From the NCBI GenBank assembly GCA_963977125.1, contig CAXBNJ010000010.1:1-47874 (forward strand): a stretch of DNA of 47,874 nucleotides, read 5' to 3'. The stretch's first letter is position 1; every line of letters begins with the position of its first letter. This DNA comes from UBA2705 sp963977125 (lineage in GTDB: Bacteria; Pseudomonadota; Alphaproteobacteria; Micavibrionales; Micavibrionaceae). Of this stretch, positions 24,976 to 32,107 are shown in pieces. Under the pieces are notes generated by a model, which saw only the letters and a program-made list of their open reading frames with translations, was not told the origin of the DNA and made no database searches. Position numbers and translations under genes: made by a program.

Positions 24976-26207
24976 TCTTCTGTCTCCTTAAGAGCGCCAA
25001 TGATATTGGAATTAAATTCAGCCGTTTTAAAGGCGTGTGCAGCTTTCACCTGCGCCAGTTGCGCCTGAATATTCAGGCGGTCAATCTTGGCGAGCAATAC
25101 TCGGTCCAGATCTTCCGTACCCGCCTCATAATTGCGCTGCACGGCATCAATCTTGCTCTTCATTGCCCAGTCTTTATCTTTTAACACATTGACGTTTTTG
25201 CCTGCAGCATCACGGACGCTCTCAATGGCGGCCATTTGTTTGATCCAGATTCGGCTGGCATCATCATAAGCAAAAATCGCGCTACGCTGCCTATCTTTTG
25301 CTGCTTTCAATTTTGGCTTTTGATTGTTGGAGGCCCAGAGCGGAATACTCACTTGCGCCTGTACAGAAAACCAGTCGCCTCCGTCAAACGTGCTGTTTTC
25401 ACCGTCCTCGCGCTGCTTATAAACAGCGTTCACGCCGAAATTAGGTAAAAAAGCCGCATCTGCAATCCCGACATCCTTTTTGGCAATATCAATATCTTCA
25501 GCTGCAATCAGCACCGCATAGAGCGCATTTGGATTTTTATCCCACTTGGTATCAGCCTGTTCCGGCATAGCAATCCTCGGTACTTCACCAATCAACCTGA
25601 TAAATTCCGCCTCAATGGTGGTATGCTGCGCCTCGAGATCATTGAGCTTACGCTCGGCCTCGGCGCGTTCAACATCAACCTCTGAGAAGCGCTGATAGAC
25701 AGAGCGCCCAGATTCAATCTGTCCTTTGAAGGTCTCTTCAAGCGCGCGATAATGACCAAGTTGAGTTTTGATCAGCTTTTGCTGCGTCTTAACGCTTTCA
25801 TATTCCGCCAGTTTTGAAATCAACATAAAGCGCAGCCGCGCCTGTGTATAATCAGCCCTCAATTTTTGTTTTTCTGACATTTGTTCTAGCTTTTCCGATC
25901 GAGCGCCACGCAGCGCCGGATTGGGAATGGCTTGAGAAAAGCCGATCACCTTGGATGTCGGCAAGAAACGGTCAAAGGCCGGATCGGATATTGGCACATT
26001 ATCAACGCCGAGCATAAACATCGGATCAGGCAAGCCCAATGCCCCTTGCGCTTGCGCCTTTGATGCTTCACTTTCAGCCAGAATACTGCCCACTTGTGGG
26101 TGCTCGCTTAAACGCTGCACATAACCCTCAAATGAAGTGGCATTTGCAGATATGGATGTAAAGAGGATAAGGGCTGTGCTGATAGTTAATAGTCTCTTGA
26201 GGCTCAT
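24972..26207 (-). CDS. cusC: CusC/TolC-family outer-membrane factor
   Basis: 411 residues from ATG 26207, chosen for GGAGAA 7 bases upstream and the signal peptide MSLKRLLTISTALILFTSISANA; the frame is open to 26258, inside the promoter. Typical outer-membrane efflux protein: two halves of long helices with heptads (SEKQKLRADYTQARLRFMLISKLAEYESV) and short strands (SVQAQVSIPLW). No lipoprotein Cys is present. It forms the outer-membrane channel for the CusA-CusB pump. It is the first gene of the cusCBA-permease-dsbA transcript and is preceded by a TGAGGG-N14-TTCGTA promoter about 26 bases upstream of the ATG (from the predicted start). Confidence 0.92.
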   Translation of the reverse strand: MSLKRLLTISTALILFTSISANATSFEGYVQRLSEHPQVGSILAESEASKAQAQGALGLPDPMFMLGVDNVPISDPAFDRFLPTSKVIGFSQAIPNPALRGARSEKLEQMSEKQKLRADYTQARLRFMLISKLAEYESVKTQQKLIKTQLGHYRALEETFKGQIESGRSVYQRFSEVDVERAEAERKLNDLEAQHTTIEAEFIRLIGEVPRIAMPEQADTKWDKNPNALYAVLIAAEDIDIAKKDVGIADAAFLPNFGVNAVYKQREDGENSTFDGGDWFSVQAQVSIPLWASNNQKPKLKAAKDRQRSAIFAYDDASRIWIKQMAAIESVRDAAGKNVNVLKDKDWAMKSKIDAVQRNYEAGTEDLDRVLLAKIDRLNIQAQLAQVKAAHAFKTAEFNSNIIGALKETEE

Positions 26208-26239
26208 GGTTTTCTCCGAAATGCGATCATTAGTGTTAC

Positions 26240-26265
26240 TACGAAGAGTATAGCTCAATCCCTCA
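26240..26265 (-). promoter_or_regulatory. Candidate ECF-sigma promoter of cusCBA
   Basis: Minus strand TGAGGG (26260-26265), 14 bases, TTCGTA (26240-26245). Located between the sigma-factor gene and cusC, it gives a leader of about 26 bases. Confidence 0.75.
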
Positions 26266-26335
26266 AATTATTTTAGGCCTGTTTACACATAAGGACACAA
26301 ATTCTCCTTGTTAAGGAAGCCCTATGAAGATGAGA

Positions 26336-26956
26336 CTACAAATTTTGTGCTAGTTTCTGTGTCAATATTTTGCGCGCCCGATAGACCCGTGTTTCAATTG
26401 TCTTAGGTGTAACACCCAGAATGCGCGCACATTCCTCCTGCGAGTGACCTTCTAAGGCGAAGAGAATAAGCGCGGTTTTTAGCTTATCTGGCAATTTATC
26501 AATCTGCTTTTCAAGAAATTTTAGAGTTTGACGATGCTCGGTTAGGCTTTCGATATTCTCATCACTCGCCAGAACATCATGGAGTGAGGCTTTGTCTTGA
26601 TCATCTGCTCCAAAAAGGCCTTGACCATCCAACGATATAACAGAGAGCAGCTTTTTCTTGCGCGCATAATCACGGCAAAGATTGAGCGCAATCTGATAAA
26701 GCCACGTTTTAAACCTATATGAGGGATTATAGGTTTCGGCGCGATTATAGACACGAAAGAATGCCTCCTGAATGATGTCATAGGACGTATCTTCATCGCG
26801 GGTATAACGAGTTACAAAAAAGAAAAGCGGGCGCTTGTGGCGTTTCATTAACTCACCAAGCGCAATATCCTGACCATTTTGCAAGGCCAGCATTAATTCC
26901 CCGTCAGTAAATTCGGAGATCGGTTTATTGTCCAGCGTTCCGGTAAAGCTGCTCAA
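26336..26956 (-). CDS. ECF-type RNA polymerase sigma factor (CnrH-like)
   Basis: 206 residues from a TTG at 26956, preferred because GAGGAG stands 7 bases upstream; an in-frame ATG at 26989 lacks such a site. Sigma region 2 is visible (LGELMKRHKRPLFFFVTRYTRDEDTSYDIIQEAFFRVYNRAETYNPSYRFKTWLYQIALNLCRDYARKK) and region 4 (LPDKLKTALILFALEGHSQEECARILGVTPKTIETRVYRARKIL); region 3 is absent, as in ECF factors. It overlaps the sensor gene by 32 bases. The order anti-sigma, sensor, sigma and then pump genes equals cnrYXH-cnrCBA of Cupriavidus. It probably reads the TGAGGG-N14-TTCGTA promoters. Confidence 0.9.
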   Translation of the reverse strand: MSSFTGTLDNKPISEFTDGELMLALQNGQDIALGELMKRHKRPLFFFVTRYTRDEDTSYDIIQEAFFRVYNRAETYNPSYRFKTWLYQIALNLCRDYARKKKLLSVISLDGQGLFGADDQDKASLHDVLASDENIESLTEHRQTLKFLEKQIDKLPDKLKTALILFALEGHSQEECARILGVTPKTIETRVYRARKILTQKLAQNL

Positions 26957-27380
26957 CGACTTTCTCCTCAAGCGTTTTATTTTGATCATCGCTGAGGACA
27001 GAGCGCATATCCGCAAGATGCTGCAAAGTCAATTTTTGCAACGCCCCCATAGTGCCATGGATTTTATCTACCTCCACCTGTACTTGAGACGAAGAATACC
27101 CGCCGTCTTTAATCGCTTCGGCAAGCTCCATATTGGCCAGTTTCATCTGCTCTCCTAGCATAGCCGTCTGACGGCGGAAGTCTTTTTCAATAAGAGTTAG
27201 TTGTTTATCCTGCTGAGCAGTTAAATTTAGATCATGGTGAAAAAGCGCGTGCATATCACCCCCGGCATGATGATGAACACTGCTACTTTTACCTAAAAAA
27301 TTCTGCCCGAGCAGTACGCCGCCAATAGCTGCGCATGCGACAATCATTATAAAGAAAAAAATCTGCCAGAATTGCTTCAT
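26925..27380 (-). CDS. CnrX-like periplasmic metal sensor
   Basis: 151 residues from ATG 27380, which overlaps the anti-sigma stop (ATGA). One N-terminal membrane helix anchors a periplasmic helical hairpin domain. Residues His44, His48, Glu65, His121 and Met125 fall at exactly the spacing (4, 17, 56, 4) of the CnrX metal ligands His42, His46, Glu63, His119 and Met123. CnrX binds Ni or Co and releases sigma factor CnrH from CnrY. This protein therefore probably senses a metal in the periplasm in the same way, although the genes it sits with look like copper/silver genes. An extra His-rich run (HHH at 36-38) precedes the ligands. Confidence 0.85.
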   Translation of the reverse strand: MKQFWQIFFFIMIVACAAIGGVLLGQNFLGKSSSVHHHAGGDMHALFHHDLNLTAQQDKQLTLIEKDFRRQTAMLGEQMKLANMELAEAIKDGGYSSSQVQVEVDKIHGTMGALQKLTLQHLADMRSVLSDDQNKTLEEKVVEQLYRNAGQ

Positions 27381-27709
27381 GAAGGTGCCCAATCGGGGTT
27401 AGATAATGTTGATGAAATCATATAAGGGGCATTCATTGAAAACACCTCAAGACCCAGTGTATCAGAAGGCGCCTTGACCGTCGATAATTGGGAGGCCATA
27501 AGCCCCGCGACAAGCGCCAGAGCCAAAGAGGCGTAGCGTAAATGCGCGCCGCCCCATGCTGGAAATGCCCAAACGTGGGCACGCGGCGCGGCCGCTTTAC
27601 TCTGCTGGATTTGCGCCCACACATCGGATTCCAGCCCATCAAGGCGCTGGTAATCTGGCTCCTTCTGGAAGGAGCGCTCTAGTAGTTTATCTATATATTT
27701 CAACAGCAT
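27377..27709 (-). CDS. CnrY-like membrane anti-sigma factor
   Basis: 110 residues, with a cytoplasmic N-terminal half (MLLKYIDKLLERSFQKEPDYQRLDGLESDVWAQIQ), one membrane helix around residues 56-75 (LRYASLALALVAGLMASQL) and a short periplasmic tail. Size, topology and position before a CnrX-like sensor and an ECF sigma factor identify it as the anti-sigma factor, although such proteins vary strongly in sequence. GGAG precedes the ATG. It is the first gene of the Y-X-H transcript, which has the same TGAGGG-N14-TTCGTA promoter as the pump genes, giving positive autoregulation. Confidence 0.75.
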   Translation of the reverse strand: MLLKYIDKLLERSFQKEPDYQRLDGLESDVWAQIQQSKAAAPRAHVWAFPAWGGAHLRYASLALALVAGLMASQLSTVKAPSDTLGLEVFSMNAPYMISSTLSNPDWAPS

Positions 27710-27741
27710 TTTTTTACTCCGTCTAATTACCTTACTCCTAA

Positions 27742-27767
27742 TACGAACAAAGAGCCACTTTCCCTCA
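27742..27767 (-). promoter_or_regulatory. Candidate ECF-sigma promoter of the anti-sigma/sensor/sigma operon
   Basis: Minus strand TGAGGG (27762-27767), 14 bases, TTCGTA (27742-27747), about 26 bases from predicted start to ATG. Only 33 bases separate it from the truncated IS6 copy, so the copper island ends right behind its master promoter. Confidence 0.75.
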
Positions 27768-27800
27768 AAAATTTTGTTACTTTGGGGTTCCTACTCCATG

Positions 27801-28240
27801 TCAAAGAGACGCGATAAGGCCGCAGCGAAAGCTTTCTTCCGCAAAGCCTTCCTCTCTAACCGTAGGCCCCTTCGTATTAATATCGATAAAAGCGGCTCTA
27901 ATAAAGCCGCTCTGGACTCTTTTAATAAGCCTGGATGGCTTACAGGCAAAAGGTCTTTCCTTATTCGACAGGTTAAGTATCTCAACAATGTCGTTGAACA
28001 GGATCATCGCCACATTAAGCGCATTACTAATCCCATGGGGTGCTTCAAGAAAATGCATACCGCATCGAGGACGCTAGCGGGTGTTGAACTGATGAATATG
28101 ATTAAGAAGAAACAACTGAAATTCACTAAACATATAGACCAGAACTAAACGCCAGCGGAGCAGTTTTATCGCTTGGCGACGATCTAAATTTTGGTTATTT
28201 GGCGTGTGTTGTGACTTAAATTAATCTTTGCGACACTACC
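27801..28240 (+). mobile_element. 5'-truncated IS6-family copy
   Basis: Matches bases 6471-6911 of the complete element almost throughout. It lacks the left end and the first part of the transposase, including the first catalytic Asp. The remaining frame (SKRRDKAAAKAFFRKAFLSNRRPLRINIDKSGSN...FTKHIDQN) keeps the second Asp and the Glu, then stops at 28146-28148 slightly earlier than in the full copy. The right inverted repeat is intact at 28220-28240. It is in the same orientation as the complete copy, so the two bracket the copper island. Confidence 0.9.
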
Positions 28241-28250
28241 GCCCCCTGCC

Positions 28251-28865
28251 CTAGCCGAACAATTTTTGGAAAAAGCTTTTATTCTTCTCCGCATCCAGTG
28301 CTTTTTTTAATGCCTGAGCTTGTCTAAGAATTTTATCGCGCTCTTTTTTGTGCTCGTCTTCCTGGTTTGCTATCCGGCCTTCTAAGCCTTGGATGGCGGA
28401 TTTCCATTCACTACCTTTGTCTTTATCTGACCTTTGATCCTCTAAGAGTCTCGTGAAGTTTTTAATACTCTCTGCTTGATTGTCTAGTTGTGCTTTAATC
28501 ATGTCTTCTACATGTTGTGAATGCTCACGTTCTCGCGAGCGCTCCTCCTTCTCTTTTTCAAAGAGCTCCTTGATATGATCATTCTCTTTTATTTGTGCTT
28601 GCAAGCGCTCTTGTAAAACGGCTACCTGTGAGCCGGATGAAGGTTTTACGGCGTCATTACGTAAGTTACCTTCTTTTACACCCCTGGCCCCCTCCTCTTC
28701 CAAAGGTATGAGCGACTTATAAACACGCTCTAGCTCTGCGACATTAATCATTTTTTTATTTTTAGCGCCCAATTCAAAGGAAAGCTCCCCTGATTCTATA
28801 TCATTGTATATCGTGGCACGGCTGACATTGGCCATTTTTGCTGCTTGAGTTATTGTGAGTTGCAT
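28251..28865 (-). CDS. HTH coiled-coil DNA-binding protein (plasmid maintenance?)
   Basis: 204 residues from ATG 28865 (the frame is open to 28916; GAAAGG is about 9 bases before the chosen start). The N-terminal helix-turn-helix (MQLTITQAAKMANVSRATIYNDIESGELSFELGAKNKKMINVAELERVY) resembles excisionase/MerR-like DNA-binding heads. From about residue 75 to the end it is a long coiled coil (VAVLQERLQAQIKENDHIKELFEKEKEER...). This head-plus-coil layout recalls KfrA-type plasmid proteins, which bind their own promoter and assist partition. It lies next to repeat-rich DNA and repC, and no ParA/ParB is present in the window. It may organise the origin region; inference. Confidence 0.65.
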   Translation of the reverse strand: MQLTITQAAKMANVSRATIYNDIESGELSFELGAKNKKMINVAELERVYKSLIPLEEEGARGVKEGNLRNDAVKPSSGSQVAVLQERLQAQIKENDHIKELFEKEKEERSREREHSQHVEDMIKAQLDNQAESIKNFTRLLEDQRSDKDKGSEWKSAIQGLEGRIANQEDEHKKERDKILRQAQALKKALDAEKNKSFFQKLFG

Positions 28866-28949
28866 TTGTATAGACCTTTCGGAAGTTCCTCTATTAGACA
28901 AGTCTATATATACCACCTAACGTCACTTGTGTCACCCCCTACAACGGTC

Positions 28950-29038
28950 TTACATTTATTACGGCTAGTTACGTCACTAACGTAATAAATGTAACTTTCG
29001 CACACTCCGGCGTAACTGGCGTATAGCTAGTGACGTAA
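28950..29038. repeat. Interlocked inverted repeats before the HTH coiled-coil gene
   Basis: Perfect 14-bp arms TTACATTTATTACG (28950-28963) and complement (28981-28994) with a 17-base centre. A second perfect pair uses TTACGTCACTA (28969-28979, within that centre) and TAGTGACGTAA (29028-29038). ACGTCAC also occurs at 28920-28926. Possible operators of the HTH protein, a centromere-like site, or initiator sites for RepC. Confidence 0.7.
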
Positions 29039-29235
29039 AATCCGTAACAATAAATGAAGATGGCAAATAAAACCCTGTACTGTCAGGCCATCAGGTGGTG
29101 TGTAAAGGAGTGTCAAAGAATGTCAGTTGCGTAATGTAAGTAATTTTGATATCTTTGTTTTACCGATTCTGTTCATAGAGTCGAATTCAATACCACTTTC
29201 CACGGAGGAGCATTTCGCCTTCTTAAGAAAGCCAT

Positions 29236-29266
29236 AAAAAAACCACGGCTGTAACCGTGGCTTTTT
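29236..29266. terminator. Bidirectional intrinsic terminator / repC attenuator
   Basis: Stem CCACGG (29243-29248), loop CTGTAA, CCGTGG (29255-29260), flanked by a run of seven A on the left and CTTTTT on the right. It stops the antisense RNA on the minus strand and can attenuate the repC leader on the plus strand. Confidence 0.8.
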
Positions 29267-29298
29267 GAAATCGCGATATAAAACCGCTTACTTGTTAT
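29236..29298 (-). ncRNA. Candidate counter-transcribed RNA controlling repC (incA-like)
   Basis: About 62 bases, transcribed opposite to repC and upstream of it. It has a promoter TTGCAC-N17-TATAAT just before and ends in a hairpin CCACGG/CCGTGG followed by seven T on the minus strand. repABC plasmids carry an antisense RNA of about this size, in this place, that blocks repC expression. Here it is kept although repA and repB are missing. Confidence 0.7.
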
Positions 29299-29304
29299 AG
29301 CTCC

Positions 29305-29333
29305 ATTATATCGCTGCAACGAATCAGGTGCAA
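29305..29333 (-). promoter_or_regulatory. Promoter of the candidate ctRNA
   Basis: Minus strand -35 TTGCAC (29328-29333), 17-base spacer, -10 TATAAT (29305-29310): close to the ideal housekeeping promoter. Predicted start near 29298. Confidence 0.75.
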
Positions 29334-29408
29334 GTCTTAAGTGACTCGGCAGAGTCTTTTTGTATCCTTATTCACAGGCTTTTTTAATACGGCGTCGCTA
29401 TAAAAAAT

Positions 29409-30686
29409 ATGCAGCAGATATCAACGAGTATACCCGAGAGCAGAATAGGGGGCCGCATTGGCTCTCAGCGTTTAAGAGAGACGCTTGCCTTTAATACGAT
29501 CGATGAAACAGTCGGCCGTTATGACCTTTTATTACTCGTAAAGAGAATAGGGCGGCAAGCTGGCTTCACCCCAAGAATGATCCAACTACTCGATTATTAC
29601 ATCAACTTCACCCGTGATATTGATTGGGAAGAGGGCGGTCAACCTATTGTCTATCAGTCTCTGGCTAAAACAGCCTTAGACCTTGGTGTTGATGAACGCC
29701 AGATACAACGCCTTGAAAAAGCTTTATTCGAAGTCGGGGCTCTCACCTGGAATGATAGCGGTAACCATAAACGCTATGGTACACGCTGCGCAGAGACGGG
29801 CGCTATTCTTTACGCTTATGGCGTCGATCTAACGCCTCTATCTAAAATCAAAGAAGAGCTTGAAAGCAAATTACACGAAAAACAGCTCTACGATAAAAAT
29901 TGGCTAGAAACAAAACGTCAAATTTCCTTTTACCGAAGCCAGATCCGCGCATCACTAGGTGAAGCCTTCGAGATGAAGCATGAAAAATCCGTAGAATGGG
30001 GCGAAGCATATGACGATCTCGCTATTAAGATCAGAACGCATATGAAGCTTCCTGCGCTTAGCGCTCTTTTAAAGACCCACAAGGCACTTCACAGCGTAAT
30101 AACAGGTGAGTTATCGTTAAATGACACAGACCCAGGTACACAAGAAACGTCATGCAGGGACGGTGAAACTGTCGTCCACTCTAAATACACTAAAAATAAA
30201 ATATCTAATAAATTAGAAAGTAACAGTTCTGTTATAAGCTTTTCAGATGAGGGTAGTAACGGCGATCACAATCTCGAAGATAAACAGGCTGATGAAGCTG
30301 AAACAGAGGATATTGATGTTTTACGCAGTGCAGGGCTTCAGCATATTACTTTACAGCAAGCAGTAGGAGCTACATCTGAGCGATTTAGGAATTATCTGCC
30401 TTTGGATGATAAAAATCTTACATGGGCTGATTTCATTGAAGCGGCATTCAGACTTAAAAATGAGCTGAATATTTCACAGACATCCTGGGGCAGGGGCTGT
30501 GAAACCCTTGGCACGTCAGGAGCCGCATTGAGCGTATTGTTAACCGATCACTCTACGCAGCGCAGCTTTAACCCGATAGAAAATGCTAATGGTTATTTCT
30601 GTGCGATGATGGATCGAGCACGGTCTGGTGAATTAAAGCTTCATAACTCAATTTTTGGCCTGCTGAAAAACGGAGCGAAGAATTAA
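29409..30686 (+). CDS. repC: Plasmid replication initiator RepC
   Basis: 425 residues. The N-terminal half matches RepC of alphaproteobacterial repABC plasmids: GRYDLLLLVKRIGRQAGFTPRMIQLLDYYINFTRDIDWEEGGQPIVYQSLAKTALDLGVDERQIQRLEKAL, then DSGNHKRYGTRC. An acidic, low-complexity linker (about 275-305) leads to a C-terminal helical domain (WADFIEAAFRLKNELNISQTSW...LLTDHSTQ). In RepC plasmids the origin lies inside the gene, so a replication origin is expected here. repA and repB (partition) are not upstream, making it a RepC-only replicon. No strong ribosome-binding site precedes the ATG, which fits low, RNA-controlled translation. The frame is intact. Confidence 0.88.
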   Translation: MQQISTSIPESRIGGRIGSQRLRETLAFNTIDETVGRYDLLLLVKRIGRQAGFTPRMIQLLDYYINFTRDIDWEEGGQPIVYQSLAKTALDLGVDERQIQRLEKALFEVGALTWNDSGNHKRYGTRCAETGAILYAYGVDLTPLSKIKEELESKLHEKQLYDKNWLETKRQISFYRSQIRASLGEAFEMKHEKSVEWGEAYDDLAIKIRTHMKLPALSALLKTHKALHSVITGELSLNDTDPGTQETSCRDGETVVHSKYTKNKISNKLESNSSVISFSDEGSNGDHNLEDKQADEAETEDIDVLRSAGLQHITLQQAVGATSERFRNYLPLDDKNLTWADFIEAAFRLKNELNISQTSWGRGCETLGTSGAALSVLLTDHSTQRSFNPIENANGYFCAMMDRARSGELKLHNSIFGLLKNGAKN

Positions 30687-30919
30687 TGCCAGAGCTAAGA
30701 GCTTTAGGGATGCTCCCTTGCGCCGACAAGACTTCCCTTTGGTCACGAGCTTTGCTTATGGTTTCCCCAAATTTCCGCACTGCGTTTGTGCAATTCGGGT
30801 GATCCCCCTCCGATAAGCGCCGGCCTTGTCGTTTCTCACCAGCTGCTCGCCGTTAGGCAGGTTTTCATACAGCGCCCTTGAGGCGTTTTAAGAAAACTTA
30901 AATGATGAGAAAAGGTAAG
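30687..30919. other. Gene-free stretch between repC and ardA
   Basis: No coding region or terminator was recognised. The sequence is more GC-rich than its flanks, with several short inverted repeats, for example GCGCC...GGCG-type pairs. It might hold an RNA or the ardA promoter; nothing specific can be supported. Confidence 0.3.
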
Positions 30920-31441
30920 ATGACCATGAGCGATACAATTGAAATTTATGTAGCAGACCTGGCCGCCTATAATAATGGAACATTACACGGGGGGTGGATA
31001 GACGCAACTCTAAGTGTAGATGAGATCTACGCGATTATAAACACTCTGTTAAAGTCTTCACCAGAAGAGGGCGCCGAAGAATACGCTCTTCATGATTATT
31101 CTGGTTTTGAAGGATTAAGAATTAGCGAGCATGAAGGCGTTGAAAGCGCCCATGAGAAAGCTGTGTTTATAGAAGAGCATGGCGCGCTCGGCGGCGCGGT
31201 GGCATCTTATTTCGGTGATGATATCGAGGATGCCAAAAAGGCTCTTTCAGAGGGTTATATTGGCGAATATACATCTATAGCTGATTACGCGCGGGAGCTG
31301 ACAGAAGACACTCACGATTTACCGCCTTATATAGAGAACTATATTGATTATCAAGCGATGGCCCGTGACATGGACATGAATGGAGATTTCTTCACAATAG
31401 AATTAGGCTTTGAGCAAATCCACTTGTTTCATAATTTGTAA
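30920..31441 (+). CDS. ardA: Antirestriction protein ArdA
   Basis: About 173 residues. The start of the protein, IEIYVADLAAYNNGTLHGGWIDA, is the ArdA signature, and the acidic composition throughout (many Asp/Glu) fits its role as a DNA mimic that blocks type I restriction enzymes. The later ALGGAVASYFGDDIEDAKKALSEGYIGEYTSIADYARELTED region matches the rest of the family. Starts at 30902, 30920 or 30926 are all possible; AAAAGG favours 30920. Placed between repC and oriT, it would be expressed early after transfer to protect incoming DNA. A strong terminator follows. Confidence 0.92.
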   Translation: MTMSDTIEIYVADLAAYNNGTLHGGWIDATLSVDEIYAIINTLLKSSPEEGAEEYALHDYSGFEGLRISEHEGVESAHEKAVFIEEHGALGGAVASYFGDDIEDAKKALSEGYIGEYTSIADYARELTEDTHDLPPYIENYIDYQAMARDMDMNGDFFTIELGFEQIHLFHNL

Positions 31442-31460
31442 GAGACAAGAACAAATAACA

Positions 31461-31500
31461 AAAGCCCCTAGCCAGAGAAGATTCCGGCTAGGGGCTTTTT
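31461..31500 (+). terminator. Intrinsic terminator after ardA
   Basis: Stem AAAGCCCCTAGCC (31461-31473) pairs with GGCTAGGGGCTTT (31486-31498), followed by more T. The A-run on the left side makes it usable in both directions. Confidence 0.9.
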
Positions 31501-31596
31501 GCATGCGCAATTCCAAAACTACCCACGCCCTAAAAAAAGCAAACAGCTAAGCGAAAATGCGGAAAACGCGAAGCTGTGTAATAGGTCAGATGATTC

Positions 31597-31663
31597 TTGA
31601 CGCGTTTAAGGTAAGTGTTAAATAGTAGATTGGCAGGATAGCCTATTTGTGGTACAAATAGGC
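31597..31663. other. Origin of transfer (oriT) with nic site and mob promoter
   Basis: On the minus strand a perfect 10-bp inverted repeat (31641-31650 and 31654-31663, loop of 3) is followed directly by TATCCTG|CC. TATCCTG|C is the nic core of IncP (RK2/RP4) and Ti-type relaxases, so the nick would fall between 31634 and 31633. The plus strand also holds TTGACG-N16-TAAATA (31597-31624), a likely promoter for the mobC-relaxase genes. The stretch from 31501 to 31596 has further short arms such as ACAGCT/AGCTGT. Confidence 0.8.
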
Positions 31664-31714
31664 GGATTATGCATGACGCACCCTGAAACACCAAAAATGG
31701 TGACATAAGAGCAG

Positions 31715-32107
31715 ATGAATAAAGTCAGTGAAAAAGAGCGCAAATCAGAAGCGCAAAGAGTCCGTTTAACGATGGATGAAAACCAAGCCTTGAAAAATCT
31801 GGCTTTAGAAATGGGCGTAAAACCCAGTAAGCTTATTCGCCGTCTTATTCGTGAAGCGGTGAATCAAGGGCCTGATTTTTTTGATGATGGCATTAAAGAG
31901 CTGCGAGAAACCAACCGCCAGATAGGCGCTATTGGCCGCAATCTTAATCGCCTTGTTTTGATGATGAATACTGATAAACGAATTAACGAAATGGACCTGA
32001 AGATTGAGTATGATGGTTTGCGTCTTGGCTATGAGGCTATGGGCCGTTCATATCAAGATCTATTGCGTCACTCAAAAGAGAGAAAAGTTGATTTGGTGAA
32101 ATCATGA
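31715..32107 (+). CDS. mobC: Mobilisation accessory protein MobC/TraJ-like
   Basis: 130 residues. The N-terminal part (AQRVRLTMDENQALKNLALEMGVKPSKLIRRLIREAVNQG) is a ribbon-helix-helix DNA-binding fold as in MobC and TraJ relaxosome proteins. The middle ELRETNRQIGAIGRNLNRLVLMMNTD is the conserved MobC segment that binds the relaxase. It would bind oriT and bring the relaxase to the nic site, located 80 bases upstream. The stop codon overlaps the relaxase start (ATGA). Confidence 0.85.
   Translation: MNKVSEKERKSEAQRVRLTMDENQALKNLALEMGVKPSKLIRRLIREAVNQGPDFFDDGIKELRETNRQIGAIGRNLNRLVLMMNTDKRINEMDLKIEYDGLRLGYEAMGRSYQDLLRHSKERKVDLVKS

Noticed and set aside
27774..28148. Open frame of 124 codons as an intact small transposase
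   Set aside because: It lacks the N-terminal third and the first catalytic Asp of the IS6 transposase; its first codons are unrelated flanking sequence.
30586..30780. Minus-strand frame across the repC end
   Set aside because: Mostly the shadow of repC, with no start signal or motif.
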